Source: a virus | Length of the DNA: 23,347 nucleotides | IMG/VR virus record: IMGVR_UViG_3300030118_002591 | Coordinates: 1 to 23,347 of that record | Strand: one strand, 5' to 3' | Part shown: one piece after another, positions 1 to 6,948 of the stretch | Position numbering within the stretch: position 1 is the stretch's first letter | Layout: the number at the start of each line of letters is the position of its first letter | Notes under the pieces: model-generated | Database searches by the model: none | The model's input: only the letters and a program-made list of their open reading frames with translations | What the model was told of the DNA's origin: nothing | Position numbers and translations under genes: made by a program

Positions 1-434
1 AAAGAATTTACGTTTCCCCAATAAGTTTCTACTTGTTCTGGTAATTGAGGATCTCCATAAACTTCACTAGTTGAAGTATGAAGTACACGAACATTACCTT
101 GCTCTAAAGCATATTGTACAATGTTTCTTACTCCTGTATAACAAGCTTCTAAAGTTTGAAAAGCATGAGTTTTATAATGATCTGGTGAAGCAGGACATGC
201 TAAATTATAAATATAACTAATACCCCACCTATTAAAATCTCTTAGTAACATAGAAAGATCTGTTTTAACTATATCAGCTTCAAAAAAATAATAATTTTCA
301 TGTTCAAATACATTATATTGACTTCCTGTAAGAAAGTTATCTATTCCTATTACTACATAACCTTTATTCAAAAGATTTTCACATAAGTTCCTACCTAAAA
401 ATCCTGCTGCCCCTGTTACTACAACTGTTTTCAT
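1..434 (-). CDS. UDP-glucuronate decarboxylase-like NAD-dependent sugar epimerase/dehydratase (C-terminus off the left edge)
   Basis: I translated this by hand from the ATG at 434-432; the frame stays open to base 1, giving about 144 residues, so the C-terminal half is missing. The start has the extended-SDR Rossmann motif TGAAGFLG, an acidic end of strand 2 in GIDNFLTG, and the stretches NLACPASPDHYK, TSTSEVYGDP and ETYWGNVN. These match UDP-xylose synthase (UDP-glucuronate decarboxylase), which turns UDP-glucuronate into UDP-xylose through a keto intermediate using bound NAD. The Glu of TSEVYGD is a known active-site residue; the Tyr-x3-Lys pair would lie beyond the edge. The ATG overlaps the exonuclease stop (ATGA), so the two are translationally coupled. 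In a phage it probably changes surface sugars or supplies a sugar nucleotide; that role is inference. A related GDP/UDP-sugar dehydratase is the main alternative. Confidence 0.85.
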   Translation of the reverse strand, partial: MKTVVVTGAAGFLGRNLCENLLNKGYVVIGIDNFLTGSQYNVFEHENYYFFEADIVKTDLSMLLRDFNRWGISYIYNLACPASPDHYKTHAFQTLEACYTGVRNIVQYALEQGNVRVLHTSTSEVYGDPQLPEQVETYWGNVNS

Positions 435-1213
435 TTTTCTGCCATTCTCCTTATTATATTCATCTGTTTTTCAGATATCATTACTTTTTCTTTATACTTT
501 TCAATTCTTTCTTCTTGATCTGAAAGAAAGTTTGATTCCCAATCGCTGATATTATCTCTATTTATTTTTTCAATTAAACCTATTAATTCATCATACTCAT
601 TAGAATTCATAATTTTAATTAATTTTTTAGGTATGTCTCTAGGCGGTTTAAGCTCAATATCTTTATTAACTAAATGAAAGTAAATAATTCTACAAACCTG
701 AACGTCTGCTAAAGCATCATGCCAATCGAAATAAGATATATTAAAAAAATGTTTGTAAGTTTCTTCTAACTTAGGAAATTTATAATCATCAAAATCACTT
801 TCTAACTTTATAATGTCTTTTGTACTCATCATAGTACAATGTAAATTTTTAGGTTGTCTAAAAGATTTTTTTAAATAACTAAAATCTCTAGCAATAATTT
901 GTAGATCGAAAGATAAATTATGAGCAACTAATGTATGTGCGCAAGACGCCATACTATTAAAAACTGATAATGCACTTATTAAAGGAACGCCATACTTACT
1001 AGCTTTTTCATTAGATATACCATGTATATCTTCAGCTTCTTTAGGAATAGACCAGCCTTCAGGTTGTATAATCATTGAACATTGATTTACAACTTTCTCA
1101 TCTTCATCAACTAACTGTGCAGCTAATTGCACTAGATGAGGTTGCTCTACATTAGTAGCTTCTAAATCTCTACGCCAAAGACCATTTGTCTCTGTATCAA
1201 AAAATAAATACAA
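431..1213 (-). CDS. DEDDh 3'-5' exonuclease (DnaQ/RNase T-like)
   Basis: A 260-residue stand-alone exonuclease. The Exo I motif is FFDTETNG (D6, E8), with HGIS at 64-67 as in DNA polymerase III epsilon; Exo II is AHNLSFD (D103); Exo III is HDALAD (H165, D170), so all DEDDh acids and the general-base His are present. It should remove nucleotides from 3' ends, either proofreading for a separate polymerase or degrading DNA. The residues after about 200 are a charged helical tail without a recognised domain. The start is a TTG at 1213-1211, chosen because it directly precedes the Exo I strand and has the Shine-Dalgarno-like GAAAGGA five bases upstream; no in-frame ATG fits. Its stop overlaps the ATG of the sugar-nucleotide gene. 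Confidence 0.92.
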   Translation of the reverse strand: MYLFFDTETNGLWRRDLEATNVEQPHLVQLAAQLVDEDEKVVNQCSMIIQPEGWSIPKEAEDIHGISNEKASKYGVPLISALSVFNSMASCAHTLVAHNLSFDLQIIARDFSYLKKSFRQPKNLHCTMMSTKDIIKLESDFDDYKFPKLEETYKHFFNISYFDWHDALADVQVCRIIYFHLVNKDIELKPPRDIPKKLIKIMNSNEYDELIGLIEKINRDNISDWESNFLSDQEERIEKYKEKVMISEKQMNIIRRMAEK

Positions 1214-1218
1214 AAAAA

Positions 1219-1225
1219 TCCTTTC
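1219..1225 (-). promoter_or_regulatory. Ribosome binding site for the TTG-started exonuclease
   Basis: On the minus strand GAAAGGA is followed by five T residues and then TTG at 1213. The same AAGAAAGGA context precedes the genes starting at 4695 and 4367, and a close form (GAAAGGAG) precedes 3782. This supports the non-ATG start. Confidence 0.6.
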
Positions 1226-1229
1226 TTAA

Positions 1230-1358
1230 TTATTTTTTTGAAGTGGCTCTTGCCCTTCTAAAAGCTTCTTTAGTAGGTGCACCCTTTGCTCCTTTTTTTC
1301 GCATTTTAGCACCTCGCTTTCTTTTAGCATGAATGTTAGCCCATAAACCTCGTTTCAT
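1230..1358 (-). CDS. Small basic conserved phage protein (KRGLWANIHAKR family)
   Basis: A 42-residue protein that starts MKRGLWANIHAKRKR and then reads KKGAKGAPTKEAFRRARA. Lys and Arg make up well over a third of it. The KRGLWANIHAKR start followed by a KGAPT motif is one I recall as a recurrent tiny protein in many tailed phages; no function is established that I know of. The charge suggests binding to nucleic acid, which is inference. The ATG overlaps the stop of the Cys-rich gene upstream (ATGA), with GAGGT as a possible ribosome binding site, and the next gene begins 16 bases beyond its TAA. The clear motif, the coupling and the spacing make it a real gene despite its size. Confidence 0.78.
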   Translation of the reverse strand: MKRGLWANIHAKRKRGAKMRKKGAKGAPTKEAFRRARATSKK

Positions 1359-1510
1359 TCGTTTACCTCTATTCCTACTCCTTCAACTTTTACAATAATA
1401 TCTTTTTTAGTGCATACTTTACAGTTACAAATAGCACAGTTATTATCGCAAATACAAGTCATTTCACTATGACATACACACCCACATTTTTCGCACCTTT
1501 CCTGTTCCAT
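1355..1510 (-). CDS. Cysteine-rich 51-residue protein, probable metal-binding
   Basis: Translated by hand from the ATG at 1510-1508. It has ten cysteines in 51 residues (C6, C9, C11, C13, C19, C21, C25, C28, C30, C33) plus H14, all in the first 33 residues, followed by a cysteine-free tail KKDIIVKVEGVGIEVNE. The CxxC and CxC pairs look like a knuckle for two or more zinc ions or another metal; there is no signal peptide, so disulfides are less likely. Its ATG overlaps the primase stop (TAATG) and GGAG lies about ten bases upstream; its stop overlaps the ATG of the next small gene. It sits inside the replication module. I cannot name a family, and function is unknown. Confidence 0.7.
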   Translation of the reverse strand: MEQERCEKCGCVCHSEMTCICDNNCAICNCKVCTKKDIIVKVEGVGIEVNE

Positions 1511-3024
1511 TAGAATTCTATCTCCTGTTCTTCATCTTGTATCTTAGGCTTTGTAAATTCCTCTTCTTGTCTCTTAAACTTAGCCATAGACCATAGATTA
1601 ACGTGTTTACCCTTAATCTTCTTGGTTAAATGTTCAGCACCAAACTCTTTTAAATGAGCAGTTACTTCATGTAACTTAAATTCTTTGAATCTATGTTTTT
1701 CTAAGAATTCCATAAAATCGTTTATTCTAAACATAGTTACGTTCTCTTGCGTAACTGCATGACCTCGTAACAAGTCTTCTATTATATCAGAAGAAGTGCT
1801 TCCTGTACAAAATCTTTCGCATAATTCTAGTAATCTTCCTCTATTAGAACTATCTGAATTTACCTCTACAACCTCCATTCTAACCATTAATTCGTTAATT
1901 GTTTCAAGCCAAAGTGGTTGAGCTACGATAGGCATGAGAGTATTCATGTTCTCGAATACCACTCTTTGAAAGTTTTTTTGATTAATAATCTCTAAACTAT
2001 CGATAGGTCCTATTCTCTGATCATTAACAGTAACGAAATAAGTAGGAGGATCTGTATTAATTTTAGTTATACCACTAATTGCTGGTAAATTTCCATTATC
2101 GCTAATACCAAACTTACAAGTTAAACAAACTGGTTTATTACAGAACGCATTAATTGGTTGTTCTGAACACATATAATTGTAATCTTTTTTCTCTAATGAT
2201 TTAATAATTGTTTGCACTTCTTTAGATTTTAAAGGAGGTTCCATGTAATTGTGATTGTATTCTTCTATCTTCTCTTCCCATTCGTCAGGGTGTGCTTTCT
2301 TTAAATATACTCCTATGTTATATAATGAATTGTTTCTTGTGCCTTGAGGAAATCCGTGTTGTAGTAAATATTTTAAACAAGGAGGTCCGTCAGGTAATAA
2401 TTTTTTATTTTCTTCCTTAAGTTGTGGAATTTTAATTTCGTCAACACTATCTATTTTTCTAATGTTAGCAAGTTTAATAAAAGCTTCAGGATCTGTTATA
2501 TGTTCTCCGTTATAAATAGCGTATCTAGTAGAACGCTTTCCACCAAAGTAAGGCATATTTATCCAGTTTCCTACATCTCCTCGATCTGTAACTAGCTTTA
2601 CTTGTTTAGGAAATATCTCAGCACTAGGCTTTCCAAGTGCTGAAGTTATCTGTCTTAGTTTATCCACTACTAATTTTGCAGATACTGCTTTATTAAAAAA
2701 TAAATACAGATGAATTCCACCAGATTTAGTTAAACAAGGTATGAAAGGGGATGTTCCTAGGCTCTTTGATAAAGTATCTACGTCTAAGTCGTATTCGTCA
2801 ATATCAATAGCTGCCCATAAAACTTTAGCATCATCACGAATAGGAACTACACCTAGGCCTTGCATGCCTAATAAATGTAGTTCCCATTGCTTCGTTGTTA
2901 GTTTTTCAGGTATTGTTCTAGCAGTACCAGATTGTTTTACTCCTGATTGATCTGAGTCAACATCATATCTACCATAAGCACGATCTAATCCACTAAATAG
3001 ACTATGAAAGTTTTCTGCAAGCAT
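1510..3024 (-). CDS. DNA primase of the archaeo-eukaryotic (AEP/TOTE-like) type with C-terminal cysteine cluster
   Basis: A 504-residue protein. The AEP catalytic core spans about residues 20-190: motif I is AAIDIDEYD (D74, D76), motif II is KSGGIHLYLFF (H105), and motif III lies in SAEIFPKQ, followed by the GNWINMPYFGG signature typical of the primases in TOTE-type systems and many phages. It should make primers, or short DNA, from nucleotides at the replication fork. Residues 213-305 contain GPPCLKYLL and then C286, C295, C300 and C303, a layout that recalls the zinc or Fe-S C-terminal domains of primases. The last 200 residues are unassigned. The ATG overlaps the stop of the SSB-like gene (TAATG) and no Shine-Dalgarno is visible, so translation by re-initiation is likely. 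No DnaG-type Toprim motifs are present. Confidence 0.85.
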   Translation of the reverse strand: MLAENFHSLFSGLDRAYGRYDVDSDQSGVKQSGTARTIPEKLTTKQWELHLLGMQGLGVVPIRDDAKVLWAAIDIDEYDLDVDTLSKSLGTSPFIPCLTKSGGIHLYLFFNKAVSAKLVVDKLRQITSALGKPSAEIFPKQVKLVTDRGDVGNWINMPYFGGKRSTRYAIYNGEHITDPEAFIKLANIRKIDSVDEIKIPQLKEENKKLLPDGPPCLKYLLQHGFPQGTRNNSLYNIGVYLKKAHPDEWEEKIEEYNHNYMEPPLKSKEVQTIIKSLEKKDYNYMCSEQPINAFCNKPVCLTCKFGISDNGNLPAISGITKINTDPPTYFVTVNDQRIGPIDSLEIINQKNFQRVVFENMNTLMPIVAQPLWLETINELMVRMEVVEVNSDSSNRGRLLELCERFCTGSTSSDIIEDLLRGHAVTQENVTMFRINDFMEFLEKHRFKEFKLHEVTAHLKEFGAEHLTKKIKGKHVNLWSMAKFKRQEEEFTKPKIQDEEQEIEF

Positions 3025-3782
3025 TAAAAGGGAATATCATCACCGTCAACTGCTGCAGCTCTTTTCTCACCACTTTTAATAGATTCAGATAAAGCTTTTG
3101 CTTCTTTATAGATATTAGGGTCAGATATAGGCTTAGCATCTCCTACTCTATAAATAAACCAAGTTCCTTGATCGTTGTCTTTCTCAGTAGTTTCTATTTC
3201 CCATTCGTAATAGAATGTAGGAGGTTCTATCATCTTACCACCTATAACTTCTTTTTGAAGTTTCATTCTAGTTAACCAATTTCTAGAAACAGTTAATAAA
3301 GAACTAGTCATAGACATAACTGCTGGTTCGTAAGAGCCATCTTCATTCACTACTAATACATAGTGATCAGCTGTATCAGCAAGTTCATTACCACTAGGAA
3401 GTATGAATTTACCTTTATCATTCTTAGTAAGATCAGTAGGTCTAGTTTCATGGGCTTGTACGAAACCACCTCCTTGTTCTCTAGGTATCCATTCTACATA
3501 TGATTTTATAAACTCACATGGTACTACTCTAATTTTTCCCTTATAGAGAGTATTAGTTACAGTATTAAAGATATCTCCCTCTTCAGCACCGTCAATATAC
3601 TTATCGTCTTTCTTTTTTCTTTGAGGACTACCAGATTGCACAATCGCTAATCTAGGAATACTCATATCTTCAGTCTTTACATTCTGAAGACCTTTACCAG
3701 AATCAGCTATAATTTCTTGCTGTAACTCAGCTAAAACTATATTCTGTTCTTCTTTTTTTACAACTGTCTTTTGCTCAGGCAT
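3024..3782 (-). CDS. Putative single-stranded DNA-binding protein with acidic DDIPF tail
   Basis: A 252-residue protein ending in DGDDIPF, the acidic-hydrophobic tip by which bacterial SSB proteins dock partners. The body contains SIPRLAIVQSGSPQRKK, EEGDIFNTVTN and VVPCEFIKSYVEW, a pattern I recall from conserved phage proteins beside replication genes. I do not see a standard OB-fold SSB signature, so the single-strand binding call rests on the tail and on the position directly upstream of primase. The ATG follows the previous stop with no gap (TAAATG), and GAAAGGAG lies within the end of that gene, so expression is coupled. The alternative is a recombination or replication accessory protein. 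Confidence 0.5.
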   Translation of the reverse strand: MPEQKTVVKKEEQNIVLAELQQEIIADSGKGLQNVKTEDMSIPRLAIVQSGSPQRKKKDDKYIDGAEEGDIFNTVTNTLYKGKIRVVPCEFIKSYVEWIPREQGGGFVQAHETRPTDLTKNDKGKFILPSGNELADTADHYVLVVNEDGSYEPAVMSMTSSLLTVSRNWLTRMKLQKEVIGGKMIEPPTFYYEWEIETTEKDNDQGTWFIYRVGDAKPISDPNIYKEAKALSESIKSGEKRAAAVDGDDIPF

Positions 3783-4367
3783 TTATTTTTCTCCTTTCGA
3801 TAATTTTACTTTAGCCAAAGGTGTTTCATACCAATTAAATAAACCATCTGGTATTTCTTCACCCTTATTTCTCAAGTCTTTAAAAGTAGCTTTTAAAGTT
3901 TGAGGGTGTACAGTAGCTTTTTCTAAATAACTATCTTGACCATTATCTTGTAAAACTCCTTTAATTCTTTCAGCTTCTTCGTGCTCTCCACGTGCAAACG
4001 ATATAGTTATATCATGTTTAATAATATCACCTAGACCGTTATTATCTAACCACTCTAAAGCTTCTTTTCTCTTAGATTCGTTTATACTAGCATAAAGTTC
4101 ATCTTTAACAGCTATTTCCGTACCATCGTCCATAACGAACTTACTTATATTTAAAGACATCATGGCGTCTGGTATTTCTTTTTCTCTGATATCCTTTAAC
4201 TCTTCATACGATTTACTAGCTAAAGATTTATAATCAGAGTATTCTCTTTCTTTGTTAACTAATCTACGACATATAGATGTTAATTTAGAAAGTTTTTCGT
4301 CAGTAGGTATTTCCCTCTGTTTTTTAGCGTCTTCTTCTAGACTACTAAATATTTCGTTACTTGACAT
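3783..4367 (-). CDS. Conserved phage protein of unknown function in the replication module
   Basis: 194 residues if started at the ATG at 4367 (MSSNEIF). A longer reading from 4397 is open, but its extra codons contain the ribosome binding site AAGGAG seven bases before the 4367 ATG, which decides the start. The protein is charged and mostly helical, with a heptad-like part around LVNKEREYSDYKSLASKSYEELKD (longer than shown as a motif, only its pattern is used), then KFVMDDGTEIAVKDEL, and a C-terminal segment ATVHPQTLKATFKDLRNKG. This domain order is familiar from conserved hypothetical phage proteins near primase and helicase genes. I do not recognise a catalytic motif. It overlaps the preceding gene by 11 bases and abuts the SSB-like gene. 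Confidence 0.7.
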   Translation of the reverse strand: MSSNEIFSSLEEDAKKQREIPTDEKLSKLTSICRRLVNKEREYSDYKSLASKSYEELKDIREKEIPDAMMSLNISKFVMDDGTEIAVKDELYASINESKRKEALEWLDNNGLGDIIKHDITISFARGEHEEAERIKGVLQDNGQDSYLEKATVHPQTLKATFKDLRNKGEEIPDGLFNWYETPLAKVKLSKGEK

Positions 4368-4695
4368 TATCTTTCTCCTTTCTTCCGAATAAGTCAATAG
4401 ATACTGAATAATAAGCTTTAGTTTGCTTATCCCATTTCAATAACTTAATGAAGCCATTATTAATATCACCAGCTACCATAGCCGTTATAGCAATCGCAGC
4501 GGGATCTCCCATGGCTAATATATAGTCTTCATCTGTAAAGTCTTTTAACTTTTTTCTAACAGTTATTACTGCTCGATTAGATGAAAATACTATTTGACTA
4601 CCGAAAGGAAAGATTACGTCTAACTCACCATATCTTGCGGCTGGCATAACGTTTACAGATGGATTCTCTTGTACTATATATACTCTAGAACTCAT
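4357..4695 (-). CDS. Conserved hypothetical phage protein
   Basis: 112 residues, the first gene of the leftward replication cluster. It contains RYGELDVIFPFGSQ, then KLKDFTDEDYILAMGDPAAI and FIKLLKWDKQTKAYY. The DYILAMGDPAAIA and LKWDKQ.. YY elements look like a family of small proteins found near replication genes in marine phages; no function is known to me, and no nuclease, kinase or DNA-binding motif stands out. The ATG at 4695-4693 has a strong AAGAAAGGAG ribosome binding site. It is the promoter-proximal gene, which would fit an early product, but that is inference. Confidence 0.7.
   Translation of the reverse strand: MSSRVYIVQENPSVNVMPAARYGELDVIFPFGSQIVFSSNRAVITVRKKLKDFTDEDYILAMGDPAAIAITAMVAGDINNGFIKLLKWDKQTKAYYSVSIDLFGRKEKDNVK
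4375..4380 (-). promoter_or_regulatory. Ribosome binding site that sets the 4367 start
   Basis: AAGGAG on the minus strand, inside AGAAAGGAGAAAGATAATG, seven bases before the ATG at 4367. It sits inside the 3' end of the upstream gene and inside the extra codons of the longer reading, arguing for the shorter protein. Confidence 0.7.
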
Positions 4696-4764
4696 TGTTT
4701 CTCCTTTCTTAATTATTCGATATAGTATAAATTAATTTTTAAAAATAAACAGAAAGAAAAAATA
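4696..4764. promoter_or_regulatory. Divergent spacer, probable promoter region
   Basis: The only non-coding gap of any size, lying between the start codons of the leftward cluster and the rightward helicase. It is nearly all A/T. On the minus strand TATACT (4729-4724) is a good -10 box placed about 30 bases before the ATG, but no convincing -35 is seen at 17 bases. On the plus strand TATAAA (4726-4731) is a candidate -10, also without a clear -35. Both promoters would overlap, so the two directions may compete. The ATTTTTAAAAAT palindrome at about 4735-4746 could be an operator. Confidence 0.35.
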
Positions 4765-6240
4765 ATGACGCAAGTATCTTTTAGTGATGATGAATTTATA
4801 GATTATAAATATAAAACTAAACCATTTAAACATCAATGGGACGTGTTTAAAATGTCTCGTGATGAAGAATATTATGCCTTGTTTATGGAACAAGGAACTG
4901 GTAAATCTAAAGTAATAGTAGATACTATTACTCATTTAGCAAGAAAAGGTAGCATAGATAGTGCTATAATAGTAGCACCTAAAGGTGTTTATAGAAACTG
5001 GCTAAAATTAGAAATACCTATACATATGCCAGATGATGTCCTTGATTCTATTTACATGGAGATATGGAATCCTACTGAAACTAAGAAAAACATAGAAAGA
5101 TTAACTAAATTTATGAAAGAAAACCACGATGGTTTAAAAGTATTTATTATTAACATAGAAGCTTTTAGCACGTTAAAAGGATTACATTATACTCAAAGAT
5201 TTTTAAATGTTCATAAGTCTATGGTAGTTATAGATGAATCTTCTACTATTAAACATAAGACTGCTCGAAGAACTAAGAACTTATTAAAAATTTCTAATAT
5301 GGCAAAGTATCGTAGAATACTTACAGGAACACCAGTAACAGCAGGACCTGTAGATATATACACTCAAATGTCTTTTCTTTCAGATAATATTTTACAGTCT
5401 TCGTTTTATGGTTTTCGTAATCGATACTGCGTGCTTCGTAGAAGAACAATAAATATGAGAACATTTGATGAAATAGTAGATTATCAAAACTTAGATGAGT
5501 TGCAAGACGTAATTAAACCTTACTCTTATCGGGTAACTAAAGCTGAGTGTTTAGATTTACCAGATAAAATTTATATAAAAAGAGAAATAGAGATGACTTC
5601 AAAGCAAAAGAAAGTATATGACATACTAAGACGTAAAGCTTACATAGAGTTATCGGAAGAAAAATCTGTATCTGCTCCTCTAGTTATTACAAGATTACTA
5701 AGACTACAGCAGATTATGTGTGGCTTCGTAAAGTATGATGATGGTAAGTTAGAGGAAATAGATAAGGTAAACCCTAGAATAACTGAGTTAATACAAGTAT
5801 TAGAAGAAACAGAAGGTCAAGTTATAATCTGGTCTAACTATACTAGATCTATTCAAGACATAGAAAACGCTATAAAAAAGAATATGAAAGATAAAACTTG
5901 TGCTACATATTATGGAGATACTAAATCGGAAGATAGACAAGAAATAGTTTCACAGTTTCAAGCTGGTGAAATAGATTATTTTATAGGGCAACCTAGAACG
6001 GGTGGCTATGGTCTTACTTTAACTAATGCTAAAACTGTTATCTACTATGCTAATAGTTATGATTTAGAAGTAAGACTACAATCTGAAGATAGACCTCATA
6101 GAATTGGTCAAACTAATAAAGTTACTTATATAGATTTTGTAACGCCTAAAACTATTGATGAAAAAATATTTGAATCTCTTAGAAACAAAAAGTCTTTAGC
6201 AGATAGTATTACAGGAGATAATTGGAAAGAATGGATTTAA
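4765..6240 (+). CDS. SNF2-family superfamily 2 helicase/ATPase
   Basis: A 491-residue helicase and the only plus-strand gene. Motif I is MEQGTGKS (Walker A, K47), motif Ia is IVAPKGVYRNW, motif II is VVIDESS (D157, E158), motif III is ILTGTP (186-190), motif V is TGGYGLTLT, and motif VI is QSEDRPHRIGQ (439-449), which is the SNF2 form. The length is that of a bare two-lobe motor with no chromodomain or nuclease fused. It should couple ATP hydrolysis to movement on duplex DNA, in replication or recombination beside the primase. An N-terminal FKHQWDVFKM is the usual Q-like motif. The ribosome binding site is weak (AGAAAG). Its stop overlaps the stop of the convergent gene in the four bases TTAA. 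Confidence 0.92.
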   Translation: MTQVSFSDDEFIDYKYKTKPFKHQWDVFKMSRDEEYYALFMEQGTGKSKVIVDTITHLARKGSIDSAIIVAPKGVYRNWLKLEIPIHMPDDVLDSIYMEIWNPTETKKNIERLTKFMKENHDGLKVFIINIEAFSTLKGLHYTQRFLNVHKSMVVIDESSTIKHKTARRTKNLLKISNMAKYRRILTGTPVTAGPVDIYTQMSFLSDNILQSSFYGFRNRYCVLRRRTINMRTFDEIVDYQNLDELQDVIKPYSYRVTKAECLDLPDKIYIKREIEMTSKQKKVYDILRRKAYIELSEEKSVSAPLVITRLLRLQQIMCGFVKYDDGKLEEIDKVNPRITELIQVLEETEGQVIIWSNYTRSIQDIENAIKKNMKDKTCATYYGDTKSEDRQEIVSQFQAGEIDYFIGQPRTGGYGLTLTNAKTVIYYANSYDLEVRLQSEDRPHRIGQTNKVTYIDFVTPKTIDEKIFESLRNKKSLADSITGDNWKEWI

Positions 6241-6257
6241 TATTCTTTATAATTTTT
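6226..6257 (+). terminator. Weak AT-rich hairpin plus T-run at the helicase 3' end
   Basis: AAAGAAT (6226-6232) pairs with ATTCTTT (6242-6248) across a nine-base loop, followed by five T residues at 6253-6257. The stem has a single G-C pair, so it may act poorly alone. It spans the convergent stop codons. There is no T-run in the minus direction, so late leftward transcripts would not stop here. Confidence 0.25.
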
Positions 6258-6461
6258 AATTAGAAATTCTTCTATCCAAGCCATTCTATCGTCCATTTGA
6301 ACGATTTTTTCTTTTATTACAGCTATATCTAGTTGCATTTGAGTAACACTATCCACTTTATTTTCAACTGCTTCTAGCCTAGATTTCCACATACCCCATG
6401 TCATAGCAAATCCTACTATCATTACGATGTACGGAGTAGCTGTTTTTAGGTCAATCTTCAT
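6237..6461 (-). CDS. Small single-span membrane protein with coiled-coil tail
   Basis: 74 residues. An N-terminal hydrophobic stretch (about residues 9-24, TPYIVMIVGFAMTWGM) is followed by a heptad-patterned helix with KSRLEAVENKVDSVTQMQLD and then IKEKIVQMDDRMAWIEEF. This is the build of phage small membrane proteins of the lysis or superinfection kind, but no family-specific motif is present. It is the last gene of the long leftward block and ends on the helicase stop codon. It follows a larger protein of the same plan after four bases, so the two may act as a pair. Function unknown. Confidence 0.7.
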   Translation of the reverse strand: MKIDLKTATPYIVMIVGFAMTWGMWKSRLEAVENKVDSVTQMQLDIAVIKEKIVQMDDRMAWIEEFLIKNYKEY

Positions 6462-6465
6462 AGTT

Positions 6466-6948
6466 TTACTTTACATTAGCCGACATATTATTCAACGGAT
6501 TATTCAGTGCCTTATTTATCTTTAAATCTAAATTATCTTCTAATATTTTTATCTCATCTAATAATTCTCTAGCATCTTCTTTCTGTCGATCTTCTACATC
6601 ATTTACGATTTCAGTTATATGTCTAATATCGCCTTCCATTTGGCGTAAATCTGTTTTTAAATCATCTTTTAATTCTTTTGCAGTAGAAGCAACTAAGCTT
6701 ACTTCTTCTAATATCATAGATATTTCAGTTTTTATCATTTCTAACTCTTGCTCTACTAGAGCAATTTTTTTATCAAAACCACTAAGATCAGGAGATACAA
6801 AATTTTGTATTTGTGCTTTCATATCTAGATAATCGTCATAAAATTTATAAGCAGACCAGCCTCCACCTATAATAGCCCCTAATAAAGACAGTATAATAAA
6901 GAATTTACCGCCACTAAACTTTATACCTTGATACTCAATACTGGCCAT
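6466..6948 (-). CDS. Membrane-anchored coiled-coil protein, possible i-spanin-like
   Basis: 160 residues with one membrane span near the N-terminus (about 15-35, containing FFIILSLLGAIIGGGW) and then a long acidic coiled coil to about residue 150, rich in Glu, Asp, Lys and Leu. An N-terminal anchor with a periplasmic coiled coil is how inner-membrane spanins such as lambda Rz or T7 gp18.5 are built, and the length is near theirs. No matching outer-membrane lipoprotein with a lipobox was found nearby, so the spanin call is weak. The start overlaps the end of the upstream exported-protein gene by 14 bases, which points to coupled translation within the lysis/envelope block. Confidence 0.6.
   Translation of the reverse strand: MASIEYQGIKFSGGKFFIILSLLGAIIGGGWSAYKFYDDYLDMKAQIQNFVSPDLSGFDKKIALVEQELEMIKTEISMILEEVSLVASTAKELKDDLKTDLRQMEGDIRHITEIVNDVEDRQKEDARELLDEIKILEDNLDLKINKALNNPLNNMSANVK

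Noticed and set aside
2741-2950. Plus-strand reading frame within the primase
   Set aside because: It lies wholly inside a well-supported gene on the other strand and has no ribosome binding site or domain.
4368-4397. ATG at 4397 as the start of the 3783 gene
   Set aside because: These codons contain the AAGGAG site that serves the ATG at 4367.
4732-4935. Minus-strand frame opposite the helicase start
   Set aside because: Phe/Ile-rich low-complexity sequence mirrored from AT-rich DNA, overlapping the promoter spacer and helicase motif I.
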